Shown here: positions 19,622 through 28,931 of the stretch, one piece after another | Position numbering within the stretch: the stretch's first letter is position 1 | Layout: every line of letters begins with the position of its first letter | Source: Marinobacterium sp. xm-d-530 | GTDB lineage: Bacteria; Pseudomonadota; Gammaproteobacteria; Pseudomonadales; Balneatricaceae | DNA length: 64,000 bases | Assembly (NCBI RefSeq): GCF_013283365.1 | Contig: NZ_WBYM01000002.1 | Coordinates: 186,001-250,000 of the forward strand | Direction: 5' to 3' | Position numbers and translations under genes: made by a program | The notes under the pieces: model-generated | Seen by the model: the letters and a program-made list of their open reading frames with translations, nothing else | The model's database searches: none | Told to the model about the DNA's origin: nothing

Positions 19622-19662
19622 CATTAATATTCAATCAGGAATTAAATAGATACTGTTTACAT

Positions 19663-19677
19663 TAAGGTTAAACTTAA
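19663..19677. promoter_or_regulatory. Candidate CbbR operator, cbbR-proximal
   Basis: TAAGGTTAAACTTAA, the second TAAG-N5-ACTTAA match, centred about 60 bp upstream of the cbbR start. This position would suit CbbR autoregulation (inference). Confidence 0.55.
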
Positions 19678-19729
19678 CTATTTTGAATAAACCACAATAA
19701 ATAACTCAAAGCATTAATCGGAGGAGCCA

Positions 19730-20662
19730 GTGCGTAATACAACCTTTCGTCAGCTCAGAGTCTTTAATGAAGTCGCAAAACAGCTGAGTTTCATTAGAGC
19801 CGCGGAATCTCTTCACCTAACTCCCCCGGCGATTACCATGCAAATTAAAGAGCTTGAAAGTAACGTAGGCATGCCGTTGTTTGATCGTGCTGGCAAAAAA
19901 GTCACGCTAACCACAGCAGGTGAATATATGCTGGTCTACGCTAGAAGAATCCTAGCGACCGTTAAAGACGCTGAAGATGCTGCAGCAAGATTAATTCACG
20001 CAGAAGCTGGAACAATTACGATAGGGATTGTTAGAACCGCAAAATACTTCATGATGCACCTTATTTCTGAATTCATTGAAGAACATAAGAGTGTCGACAT
20101 AAAGCTATCGATTGGTAATCGTGAACAGCTGCTCAAATCTTTGCAAAACAATGAAGTTGATCTCGCTATTATGGGTCGACCACCCAAAGAGATGCGGACC
20201 CGAAATGAACCCTTTGCGGCTCACCCACACGTTTTTGTGGCCGCGCCCACAAACCCGTTATTTTTAAGAAGCCTGGATGAGCGGTTAACACCCGAGGAGC
20301 TGCGAGATATCCCGTTTATTGTTCGTGAAGAGGGCTCAGGCACACGAGCAGCGATGGAACGCTTTTTCGAGGGGAGAAGTATTGAACCGCATTATAAGTT
20401 TGAACTGGATTCCAACGAAATGATCAAACAGGCCGTAATGGCCGATCTGGGGATAGGATTTGTGTCACAGCACACAGTCGGTTTAGAACTGGAGCACCAA
20501 AAACTGGGGATACTCAATGTCGATGGCGCACCCATTGTTAGAGCCTGGAACCTTGTGCATACACAATCGAAGGTACTCTCCCCCGCTGCAGAGGCGTTCC
20601 GATACTTTATGCTTGAGCGTGCAGAGAGCTTCCTAGCTGAGCAGTTTGGGCGGTTAGAGTAA
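19730..20662 (+). CDS. cbbR: LysR-type Calvin-cycle regulator CbbR
   Basis: A 310-residue LysR regulator. The N-terminal winged helix-turn-helix spans about 1-62 (RQLRVFNEVAKQLSFIRAAESLHLTPPAITMQIKELE), followed by the substrate-binding domain. The start is a GTG with GGAGG 5 nt upstream. Divergent transcription from cbbL is the classic CbbR layout; CbbR activates cbb operons in response to RuBP, ATP, NADPH or related metabolites in known species. Identity rests on family plus position. Confidence 0.93.
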   Translation: MRNTTFRQLRVFNEVAKQLSFIRAAESLHLTPPAITMQIKELESNVGMPLFDRAGKKVTLTTAGEYMLVYARRILATVKDAEDAAARLIHAEAGTITIGIVRTAKYFMMHLISEFIEEHKSVDIKLSIGNREQLLKSLQNNEVDLAIMGRPPKEMRTRNEPFAAHPHVFVAAPTNPLFLRSLDERLTPEELRDIPFIVREEGSGTRAAMERFFEGRSIEPHYKFELDSNEMIKQAVMADLGIGFVSQHTVGLELEHQKLGILNVDGAPIVRAWNLVHTQSKVLSPAAEAFRYFMLERAESFLAEQFGRLE

Positions 20663-20682
20663 GCTTGGGGCGATCTTTTCGG

Positions 20683-20703
20683 TGACTGGCCTTCAGCCTG
20701 TCA
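20683..20703. repeat. REP-like palindrome
   Basis: Single 21-bp copy of the REP family (TGACTGGC...GCCTGTCA), 20 bp after the cbbR stop. It directly precedes copy 2 of the structured element. Confidence 0.8.
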
Positions 20704-20709
20704 ACCGCA

Positions 20710-20974
20710 TTTCTATCCGACTAGCGTCGGCTAGCCTTCTTCTTTGTGTGAGCAAAGAAGAAGCAAGAAAACACACCCCGCTCCTTCGGCCTTCGGCACA
20801 CTGCGCGCGATACTCTTTTTCTAACATCAAAAGGCACATTTCAGAGCCTGCTCCGTGCAGGCGCTGAAACTCTCGCCCATCCGGGGCTCGATCCTTTCAA
20901 CGTCTTAACGAAAAAGAGCACCGTGCTCGTTCTCAGTCGGACGGGGAACGGGGTGCCAGATTCGAATCTGGCAC
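20710..20974 (+). repeat. Structured intergenic element, copy 2
   Basis: Nearly identical to copy 1 (3927-4191) with a handful of substitutions. Two changes near the left end fall in or beside hairpins (GACTAGCGTC versus GACTGGCGTC; loop TGTGAG versus TATGAG). Here the right end is a perfect 22-bp palindrome (20953-20974), longer than in copy 1. It occupies part of the 502-bp gap between cbbR and the DAHP synthase gene. Confidence 0.85.
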
Positions 20975-20976
20975 TG

Positions 20977-21158
20977 TTGGAGCGGTCTTGAAAAGGCCGC
21001 GATGGGTATTAAGTTAAGCTTAGCTATTGGCACCGGTGTCTGGCTTTAGCCTGACATCCACTTTCTCAGCGTTTTCCAGATTATTAGTAAATCTTACCAG
21101 CGGATGACAGGCTGAAGGCCTGTCACCAAATATCGCGGCCTTTTTAAGACCGCTCCAA
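20977..21158. repeat. MITE-like composite repeat right of the cbb block
   Basis: Bounded by 26-bp inverted ends (20977-21002 and 21133-21158) and containing two REP palindromes (21037-21056 and 21105-21125) with the shared spacer GTTTTCCAGA. Same layout as 7090-7338. No clear target-site duplication was seen. Confidence 0.85.
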
Positions 21159-21164
21159 CTCAGA

Positions 21165-22514
21165 TTACTTACGTGCTGCCTTAAGTGTATCCGCAATCAT
21201 AAACGCTAACTCAAGTGACTGGTCAGCATTAAGGCGTGGGTCACACTGGGTGATGTAGCGCTCTGCCAGGGCAGATTCTGTGATTTGGTAGGCACCACCA
21301 ACACACTCAGTTACATGATTACCGGTCATCTCAAAATGAACACCACCGGCGTAGCTACCCTCTGCCTTGTGAATCTCGAAGAAGGATTTCATCTCTGAGA
21401 GGATCGCATCGACCGAGCGGGTTTTGTAACCGCTGCTCGCTTTTACCGTATTGCCGTGCATCGGGTCGTTGCTCCAGACAACATTCACGCCCAGATCATT
21501 CACAGCACGCACTAGCTGTGGAAGGTGATCGCCGATCTTATCGGCACCCATGCGGGCAATCAGATTGATACGACCCGCTTCGTTCTCTGGGTTTAGAATC
21601 TCTAATAGACGTTTTAAATCATCCACTTGAGTGGTTGGGCCCACTTTTACACCGACCGGGTTTTGAACACCACGCAAGAACTCAACGTGCGCATGATCAG
21701 GCTGACGAGTCCGATCACCAATCCAGAGCATGTGCGCTGAACAGTCATACCAACCGTTGGTCAAACTGTCTTGGCGCGTCAACGCCTCTTCATAAGGCAG
21801 CAACAGTGCTTCGTGTGAGGTGTAGAGCGTTGTCTCAGAGAGCTGCGGTGTATTGTCTGAATTCAATCCACAGGCCGCCATGAACGACAACGCTTGATCG
21901 ATCTGTGCGGCTAGCGCTTCATACTTTTCATGCGCAGGCGACTGAGACACGAAGCCTTGGTTCCATTTATGAACCTGATGCAGATCGGCAAAGCCACCAC
22001 GTGAGAAGGCGCGCAGTAGGTTTAACGTTGCTGAGGATTGATGATAAGCCTTCAACATACGCTCAGGATCTGGAATACGCGCTTCTGCCGTGAACTCGGC
22101 CGAGTTGACGTTGTCACCACGGTATGAAGGTAGCTCGACACCATCAATCGTCTCAGTATCGCTAGAGCGAGGTTTAGCGAATTGGCCAGCAATTCGCCCT
22201 ACTTTTACTACAGGACAACTACCCGAGAACGCCAATACAACGGCCATCTGCATTAGCAATTTAAAGGTATCTTTGATCTTATCAGCACTGAACTCGTTAA
22301 AGCTCTCTGCACAGTCACCACCCTGTAACAGAAACGCTTCACCACGACTGACACGTGCTAGATCAGCTTTTAAAGATCGGATCTCTCCTGCAAAAACCAG
22401 AGGTGGCTGTTGTTTCAGCTCAGCCTCAATCGATTGCAGTGCCGTTAGGTCTGGGTAAGTCGGTAACTGTTTAACCGGCAGATCGCGCCAGCTATTGGGC
22501 GTCCATACGCTCAT
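21165..22514 (-). CDS. 3-deoxy-7-phosphoheptulonate synthase, class II
   Basis: A 449-residue plant-type (AroA-II) DAHP synthase, condensing PEP and erythrose 4-phosphate as the first step of the shikimate pathway. Motifs: [11 protein letters not shown] near 80, GQFAKPRS, the GDRTRQ segment, GVKVGPT and SNDPMHGNT. The start has AAGGA upstream. It uses erythrose 4-phosphate, an intermediate also handled by cbbT, but its place beside the cbb block is probably coincidental. Confidence 0.95.
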   Translation of the reverse strand: MSVWTPNSWRDLPVKQLPTYPDLTALQSIEAELKQQPPLVFAGEIRSLKADLARVSRGEAFLLQGGDCAESFNEFSADKIKDTFKLLMQMAVVLAFSGSCPVVKVGRIAGQFAKPRSSDTETIDGVELPSYRGDNVNSAEFTAEARIPDPERMLKAYHQSSATLNLLRAFSRGGFADLHQVHKWNQGFVSQSPAHEKYEALAAQIDQALSFMAACGLNSDNTPQLSETTLYTSHEALLLPYEEALTRQDSLTNGWYDCSAHMLWIGDRTRQPDHAHVEFLRGVQNPVGVKVGPTTQVDDLKRLLEILNPENEAGRINLIARMGADKIGDHLPQLVRAVNDLGVNVVWSNDPMHGNTVKASSGYKTRSVDAILSEMKSFFEIHKAEGSYAGGVHFEMTGNHVTECVGGAYQITESALAERYITQCDPRLNADQSLELAFMIADTLKAARK

Positions 22515-22558
22515 GTGAAAAATTCCTTTAGGTGGTGATTAAAGAGGTTTCTAGTCTA

Positions 22559-23506
22559 CTAAATTAATGCCAACAACTGCAGTAGGTAGAGCCCGAAAGT
22601 TATCGTGATCATCGACACAAAGGTCGTCAGAACGATGATGTTGGCGGCAAGTTCATCGTCATCACCTGCAATTTTGGCCATCACATAACTGGCAGCCGCG
22701 GTAGGAGATGCTAGGAACAGAAACAGAGTCCCTAACTCCATTCCACTAATGCCCAAGTAGGCGCCAATGGCCGTGAACAGCAGTGGTACCCAAATCAACT
22801 TGACCAGCGTAGCATTGACGGCCAACCAACCTGACAGACGAAAGGCTTTTAACGACAGCGTTGCGCCAATGCAGAGCAGTGCTAGTGGCAGTGACATAGA
22901 CCCGAAGAGTTGAGCCGACTCCTCTACCCAGAGTGGCAATCGCAGATGCAAGAGTGACAGCAACGCACCGATTAACACCCCAATAATCATCGGGTTCAGC
23001 ACCACCTCTTTCGCAACCACCAATGGTGTAGGACGATAGCGTGTACTGAAGACCGAAAAGAGCACGACCGAAAGACCGTTGTTTAGGATTCCCGCTAAAC
23101 CAGCCATTAATCCGGCCACTTGCAGCCCCTCATTGCCATAAAGGCTCAATACCAGCGCCAGTGCGATGATGCCGTGATTACCTCTGAAACCTGCCTGAAT
23201 AAAGACAGCACGCTGATCCGGCCGAATCCACCGATAAGCGACGAATCCCATGAGTATGACGACTGCGAAGTTCGCCAGGATGTAGTAGCCAAACAGAACG
23301 GAATCAAGCAGTCCAACCACGTCCGCTCGGTAGGTAGCTAAACCTAACAGAGTAGGCAGGGTTGCTTTGTAGACCAACATCGAGGCGCCACTGATGAAAC
23401 CATCACTCAACAGGTTAAATCGTTTTAGCAGCAATCCGATGATGACCAGGGAGAAAATGGGGGCCGTAACAGCAAATATTTGAGCAAACAGCTCGAAGTG
23501 ATTCAT
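22559..23506 (-). CDS. AEC-family (auxin efflux carrier-like) transporter
   Basis: A 315-residue membrane protein with about ten hydrophobic helices. The segments VIIGLLLKRFNLLSD at the N terminus and GFRGNHGIIALAL (about 103-115) match the AEC/Mem_trans family, which exports organic acids or other small anions. The substrate is unknown. It is upstream of the DAHP synthase on the same strand with 44 bp between them, and divergent from mfd. Confidence 0.87.
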   Translation of the reverse strand: MNHFELFAQIFAVTAPIFSLVIIGLLLKRFNLLSDGFISGASMLVYKATLPTLLGLATYRADVVGLLDSVLFGYYILANFAVVILMGFVAYRWIRPDQRAVFIQAGFRGNHGIIALALVLSLYGNEGLQVAGLMAGLAGILNNGLSVVLFSVFSTRYRPTPLVVAKEVVLNPMIIGVLIGALLSLLHLRLPLWVEESAQLFGSMSLPLALLCIGATLSLKAFRLSGWLAVNATLVKLIWVPLLFTAIGAYLGISGMELGTLFLFLASPTAAASYVMAKIAGDDDELAANIIVLTTFVSMITITFGLYLLQLLALI

Positions 23507-23663
23507 GCGATTCCAAGTCCATGTGGAGTAGACGTCTATTATGGCCGATACCGCACCTGCGAAACAGATAAAAACTGTGATTTTTTCTCTACTTACCTGC
23601 CCTAATCACTGATTGATCGCTACAATAGAATCTTTCTCATGCTATTTTCACTGGAGTCCAAGA

Positions 23664-26600
23664 TTGTCAGGTCTAGATCAGTTTATTGCCCCAACTAAAG
23701 CCGGTGATTTGCGCCGTATTGGTGATGTAAAAGGGGCCGCCACCGGTTGGCTAATCGATCAGATACGCGACAAGCATCAGGGACCTATACTGATGCTCTG
23801 CAACGACAGTGAGAGCGCTAGCCGTATTCGTCGTGAGATACGCTTTTTTGCCGGTGACTCTCTGCCTGTGATGCTCTTTCCAGACTGGGAAACCCTAGCT
23901 TACGATAGCTTCTCCCCACACCAGGATATTACCTCCACTCGCTTAGAGACGCTGTACCGACTTCAAGGTTTAAAGTCAGGTGTCATTGTCGTGCCTGCTT
24001 CGACGGCGATGCAGCGTGTCGCCCCTAAAGAATTTGTCAGTGGCAATGTCTTCTGGCTTGAGAAAGGTCAGCAATTAGACGCCGACAGGATGCGTGAACA
24101 ACTGATCGATGCAGGGTATAACCTAGTCGACACCGTTTATGAGCACGGTGAATTTGCTGTACGTGGCGCCATTATTGATCTCTACCCTACTGGCACTAGC
24201 GCGCCTCTTCGTATCGACCTATTTGATGATGAGATCGATACTCTAAGGACATTCGATCCGGAGACACAACGCTCCATTGAACAGATCGAGCGCATTCGCA
24301 TTTTGCCGGCGCGTGAATACCCTTTCCACTCCAACGCGATTGATGGCTTTAAACAGCGCTGGCGTCAACGATTTGATGTCGATTATGGCAACTGCCCCAT
24401 CTACCAAGACATCTCGAGCGGTTTAGCGCCGGCGGGGATCGAGTATTATCTGCCGCTCTTCTTTGAGCAGTGCTCTACCCTGTTCGATTACCTTCCTGAA
24501 TCAACCCTTGTGATTCAGCAGAAAGGGATACTGGAGGCCGCATCACAATTCCATAGCGGTGTGGTAAGTCGACATAACGAACGCCAAGGCGATATCACTC
24601 GCCCAATCTTGACGCCAGATGAGCTCTTTTTAACACCGGATAACTTGGCAAGTGACCTAAAACGTTGGCCGGGAATCCGACTAAGTGCTGAGCCTGAAGA
24701 GGTTAAACCGGGGCGTGAGAATATCGGTGCGACTGAACCTCCCAGTTTAAGCACCTCTCCCACTGCGGCAGAGCCTCTGCGCCCACTGGCCAATCACCTA
24801 GACAAAGCCACTACTCCGGTTCTCATTCTTGCTGAATCAGCGGGCCGTCGTGAATCTCTATTAACGCAACTGCAAGCGATGTCGATCAAGCCTGTGCAAC
24901 TCGACAGCTGGCACGCTTTTCAAAACAGCAATGAGTCACTCGCAATAAGCGTTGCACCGCTTGAACAGGGTCTTGCCATCAGTGATCAATTTGAGGTGAT
25001 CTCGGAGGCACAGCTGTTTGGCAATCAGGTCTTCCAACGTCGTCGTCGCCAGCGTGAACAGAGCGATGCCGACCAAGCCGTTAAATCACTGTCTGAACTG
25101 AGCGTCGGGAATCCTGTGGTCCACATTGATCACGGCGTAGGTCGCTATCTCGGTCTGCAGACGATCGATTTGGATGGATCAGCCACCGAGTTTCTGACCC
25201 TGCAGTACGCGAATGATGCCAAACTCTATGTTCCGGTCTCCTCTCTGCATCTGATTAGCCGATACACCGGTTCCAGTGAAGAGTCTGCACCGCTGCACCG
25301 TCTTGGCACAGAGCAGTGGTCCAAAGCGCGCCGTAAAGCGGCCGAGAAGGTACGTGATGCAGCTGCCGAGCTGTTAGATATCTATGCACGTCGTGCCGCT
25401 CGCCAGGGGTATCAATACAGCATTGATGATGCTATGTACGATCAATTCTCACGTGCATTCCCATTCGAAGAGACGCCAGATCAAGCGATGGCCATTGAAG
25501 CGGTGCGCCGAGACATGCAAGCCGTGCAACCGATGGATCGTCTAGTCTGCGGTGATGTTGGCTTTGGTAAAACTGAAGTGGCTATGCGGGCAGCCTTCAT
25601 TGCGGCACAAGCTGGCAAACAGGTCGCTGTATTGGTACCAACTACCCTACTCGCCCAGCAGCACTTTGAGAATTTCCGTGATCGTTTCGCCGACTGGCCT
25701 ATGGAGGTTGATCTGATCTCTCGCTTCAAAACAGGCAAACAACAGGATCAGATCGCAGCCAAGGTAGAGGCCGGTCAGGTCGATATTTTGATTGGTACAC
25801 ATAAACTGATACAGGGCGATCTGAAATTCAGCAACCTAGGGCTGTTGATTATCGATGAGGAGCACCGTTTTGGGGTTCAGCAGAAAGAGAAACTCAAGTC
25901 GCTCCGTTCTGAGGTTGATATTCTAACCCTAACCGCAACGCCTATACCTCGCACACTGAACATGGCGATGTCGGGCATGCGTGATCTTTCGATCATCGCG
26001 ACGGCACCGGCTAAGCGTCTATCGGTTAAAACCTTTGTGCGTCAATCAGATCCAGCGCTGATTAAAGAGGCCATTCTGCGTGAGTTGCTTCGCGGTGGTC
26101 AGGTCTACTATCTGCACAATGAAGTGAAAACCATTGAACAGACCGCTAAAGAGTTGGGTGAGCTGATTCCAGAGGCCCGTATTGGTATCGGCCATGGCCA
26201 GATGCGTGAGCGTGAACTGGAACAGGTGATGAGTGACTTCTATCACAAGCGATTCAACGTATTGGTCTCCACCACCATCATCGAAACCGGTATCGACGTT
26301 CCTAACGCCAATACGATCATCATCGATCGCGCTGATAAATTTGGTCTGGCTCAATTGCACCAGTTGCGTGGACGAGTCGGTCGTTCGCATCATCAGGCTT
26401 ACGCTTACCTGCTTACACCGCACCACAAGGCGATGACTTCAGATGCCACCAAACGTCTGGAGGCGATTGTCGAAGCGAGCACTCTAGGGGCAGGCTTTAC
26501 CCTAGCAACCCACGACCTTGAGATACGGGGTGCCGGTGAGCTGTTAGGTGAAGAGCAGTCGGGTCAAATGCAGACAATTGGTTTCTCCCTCTACATGGAG

Positions 26601-27113
26601 ATGCTAGAGCAAGCAGTAGAGTCGATTAAAGAGGGTAAAACACCCAACTTTGATCAGCCTCTTCATCACGGCTGTGAAGTAAACTTGCACCTACCGGCAC
26701 TGATTCCCGATGACTATCTGCCGGATGTGCATAACCGATTGACGCTCTATAAACGCATTGCCAATGCAGCCAATGACGAAGAGTTGCGTGAGCTTCAGGT
26801 GGAGATGATTGATCGCTTTGGTCTGCTACCAACGCCTCTTCAGAACCTAATTCGACAGACTTCAATCAAGTTGCGGGCTGAAAAACTCGATATTATCAAG
26901 TTGGATGCTGGCGCTGGGTCAGGACGCTTGGAGTTTGCTGAGGAGACCTGTGTCGATCCTTACACCCTTGTAAAACTGGTGCAGACACAGCCAAAGGTCT
27001 ATAAACTCGATGGGGCTACCGCGTTTAAGTTCAGTGTACCGATGGAAAACAGTGAAACTCGATTCCAGACAGTTGAAGCGCTGCTTGATACACTGACACC
27101 GGCAAGTGATTGA
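23664..27113 (+). CDS. mfd: Transcription-repair coupling factor Mfd
   Basis: A large multidomain translocase of about 1149 residues that removes stalled RNA polymerase from lesions and recruits UvrA. In order: UvrB-like N-terminal region (FPDWETLAYDSFSPHQDI), the RNA-polymerase-interacting domain (VHIDHGVGRYLGL), helicase Walker A GDVGFGKTE, DEEH box IIDEEHRFGV, TATPIPRT, the QLRGRVGRS motif and the C-terminal UvrA-binding-homology domain. I prefer a TTG at 23664 with GGAG 7 nt upstream; the longer TTG at 23613 has no ribosome site. Confidence 0.95.
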   Translation: MSGLDQFIAPTKAGDLRRIGDVKGAATGWLIDQIRDKHQGPILMLCNDSESASRIRREIRFFAGDSLPVMLFPDWETLAYDSFSPHQDITSTRLETLYRLQGLKSGVIVVPASTAMQRVAPKEFVSGNVFWLEKGQQLDADRMREQLIDAGYNLVDTVYEHGEFAVRGAIIDLYPTGTSAPLRIDLFDDEIDTLRTFDPETQRSIEQIERIRILPAREYPFHSNAIDGFKQRWRQRFDVDYGNCPIYQDISSGLAPAGIEYYLPLFFEQCSTLFDYLPESTLVIQQKGILEAASQFHSGVVSRHNERQGDITRPILTPDELFLTPDNLASDLKRWPGIRLSAEPEEVKPGRENIGATEPPSLSTSPTAAEPLRPLANHLDKATTPVLILAESAGRRESLLTQLQAMSIKPVQLDSWHAFQNSNESLAISVAPLEQGLAISDQFEVISEAQLFGNQVFQRRRRQREQSDADQAVKSLSELSVGNPVVHIDHGVGRYLGLQTIDLDGSATEFLTLQYANDAKLYVPVSSLHLISRYTGSSEESAPLHRLGTEQWSKARRKAAEKVRDAAAELLDIYARRAARQGYQYSIDDAMYDQFSRAFPFEETPDQAMAIEAVRRDMQAVQPMDRLVCGDVGFGKTEVAMRAAFIAAQAGKQVAVLVPTTLLAQQHFENFRDRFADWPMEVDLISRFKTGKQQDQIAAKVEAGQVDILIGTHKLIQGDLKFSNLGLLIIDEEHRFGVQQKEKLKSLRSEVDILTLTATPIPRTLNMAMSGMRDLSIIATAPAKRLSVKTFVRQSDPALIKEAILRELLRGGQVYYLHNEVKTIEQTAKELGELIPEARIGIGHGQMRERELEQVMSDFYHKRFNVLVSTTIIETGIDVPNANTIIIDRADKFGLAQLHQLRGRVGRSHHQAYAYLLTPHHKAMTSDATKRLEAIVEASTLGAGFTLATHDLEIRGAGELLGEEQSGQMQTIGFSLYMEMLEQAVESIKEGKTPNFDQPLHHGCEVNLHLPALIPDDYLPDVHNRLTLYKRIANAANDEELRELQVEMIDRFGLLPTPLQNLIRQTSIKLRAEKLDIIKLDAGAGSGRLEFAEETCVDPYTLVKLVQTQPKVYKLDGATAFKFSVPMENSETRFQTVEALLDTLTPASD

Positions 27114-27138
27114 TTTGAACCTTCAGGAGCATATTAAA

Positions 27139-27804
27139 GTGAGAGTGATTGCAACGACCCTTTTGCTATTGGCTGGTATCGGCCAAGCCGTGGCTGACGA
27201 TGAGGCGGTCAAGCTAGCGGTTGCCCCTGAACTGATCAGTGAAGAGAGTCTCTACACTGTTGAAGTGGTTATTTTCAAACAGGCTGAAGCCGACAAAGAG
27301 AGCGAAACCTGGCCTGCCGACTTAGAAAGTATAGAATTCACCAACGCTGAGCTTCCTCTCGTCAATGATGGCGAACCCTTAGCCCTGAATGAAGAGTTGC
27401 CAATAACCACCTTTGCATTGACTGAACAAGCCAATCGATTGGCGCAAAAAGGGTATGAGCTGCTCTACCACAATAGCTGGCTGGATCAGTTTAAACCTGG
27501 CGCTAACCGCACCACTCTGTTATTGGATGCATTTGGAAACTTCGAAGGTACATTACGCATTGAGCGTCAGCGTTATCTGCATATCTACCCATCGATCAAC
27601 TACTACCCTAACGGTTTAAGCTTGACCGACGAGCCCGCTGAAACGATCCGTTTTGAGGAGTCACGTCGCATGCGATCGAAGGATCTGCACTACATCGATC
27701 ACCCCGTTCTGGGAATGCTGGTACTCTTTAGACCGGTCGAAGCGGTTGAGATGGAGGTCACCGATCTGGTGACCTCAACAGAGACAGCAAACACCGTAAA
27801 CTAG
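27139..27804 (+). CDS. CsiV-family periplasmic protein
   Basis: A protein of about 221 residues with a signal peptide (hydrophobic LLLLAGIG, cleavage near AVADD) and a YTVEVVIFKQ strand with the LLYHNSWLDQ segment typical of CsiV (PF10972). CsiV in Vibrio binds peptidoglycan and activates PBP1a through its partner. The GTG at 27139 with CAGGAG upstream is chosen; an overlapping GTG at 27106 would spoil the signal peptide. It follows mfd by 25 bp, a common gammaproteobacterial pairing. Confidence 0.85.
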   Translation: MRVIATTLLLLAGIGQAVADDEAVKLAVAPELISEESLYTVEVVIFKQAEADKESETWPADLESIEFTNAELPLVNDGEPLALNEELPITTFALTEQANRLAQKGYELLYHNSWLDQFKPGANRTTLLLDAFGNFEGTLRIERQRYLHIYPSINYYPNGLSLTDEPAETIRFEESRRMRSKDLHYIDHPVLGMLVLFRPVEAVEMEVTDLVTSTETANTVN

Positions 27805-28907
27805 TTCGACGGCGCCTCATTCGGGGCAATATGAATCGTAGAGGTTGGGAAAGCGATCTCTGCGCCACGCGCTTCAACCAGATTGATAATCTTAACCAGT
27901 ACATCCTGCTTAACCGAGTGGAACTCCACCCAGTTAACCGTTTTGGTAAAGGTGTAGACCATGATATCGATTGATGAGGCACCAAAGTGGTTCAGGTTTA
28001 CGATCAGAGTTTGGCTCTGATCGATGTCAGCATGGCTCTGCAACATCGATTTAATATCTGCAACAATCTGCTCAACCACAGCCGCATCGTCATAACGAAC
28101 ACCAATGGTTTCATAGATACGACGGTTGGTCATACGCGATGGATTCTCAACGGCAATACTGGCGAAGGTTGAGTTAGGGACGTAGAGCGGTCGTTTATCA
28201 AAGGTGCGAATTCGGGTTAAGCGCCAGCCGATCTCTTCAACTGTACCCTCAATCTCTTTGTCGGGGGAGCGAATCCAATCCCCCACTTTGAAGGGGCGAT
28301 CCATGTAGATCATCAACCCACCGAAGAAGTTAGCCAGTAGGTCCTTTGCGGCAAAACCGACAGCCAAACCACCAACACCACCGAACGCTAGTATGCCTGA
28401 GACACTGACGCCCAAATGTTGAAGCAGCACCAAACCCGCAAACAGAAGGACGGTTAATCGCAGTAGTTTTGCGACCGCATCAGCGGTGGTTCGATCAACA
28501 CCAGGACGACCAGAAACGCCATCCACTAACTGCTGCTCAACCCGCTTAATTAGACGGATCAACGTCCATGCCGCTAACAGAATATACGCTAGTGAGCGCA
28601 AAGATTGCGTCAGAACCAGGTCTATCTCGTCCAGTGCTCGAGCGGCAATATCGAGTGAGAGCGTAATACCCACCACCCAGACTAGAAGACTTAAAGGGGC
28701 ACGCACGGTATCAATGAATACCTGATTCCAAACGGACGAGAGATTGTTGATAAAGGGAATCAGTCGATTCAACAAAGTATTGCTGACTAGAGAGACGATC
28801 AGTGTCATCAACAGAATCACAGCGCCTTGTAGCAACCACTGATATTGATTCAAGGCAGGAATAGCATTTAACAGTGGGTTAAGCACCCAACTCAACAATT
28901 CAGTCAC
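27801..28907 (-). CDS. MscS-family mechanosensitive channel
   Basis: A 368-residue membrane protein with about four or five hydrophobic helices, then the pore helix and MscS signature GGVGGLAVGFAAKDLLANFFGG (about 183-204), followed by the beta domain (DRPFKVGDWI) and the alpha/beta C-terminal cage. It opens on membrane tension to release osmolytes. The start is GTG with TTGGAG upstream. Its end overlaps the end of csiV by 4 bp (convergent). Confidence 0.93.
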   Translation of the reverse strand: MTELLSWVLNPLLNAIPALNQYQWLLQGAVILLMTLIVSLVSNTLLNRLIPFINNLSSVWNQVFIDTVRAPLSLLVWVVGITLSLDIAARALDEIDLVLTQSLRSLAYILLAAWTLIRLIKRVEQQLVDGVSGRPGVDRTTADAVAKLLRLTVLLFAGLVLLQHLGVSVSGILAFGGVGGLAVGFAAKDLLANFFGGLMIYMDRPFKVGDWIRSPDKEIEGTVEEIGWRLTRIRTFDKRPLYVPNSTFASIAVENPSRMTNRRIYETIGVRYDDAAVVEQIVADIKSMLQSHADIDQSQTLIVNLNHFGASSIDIMVYTFTKTVNWVEFHSVKQDVLVKIINLVEARGAEIAFPTSTIHIAPNEAPSN

Positions 28908-28931
28908 TTAAAAACTCCAATAAACAATCAG

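Noticed and set aside
20953-20974. Palindrome resembling a tRNA T-arm (GATTCGAATC)
   Set aside because: No acceptor, D or anticodon arms around it in any copy; it is the end of the repeat element.
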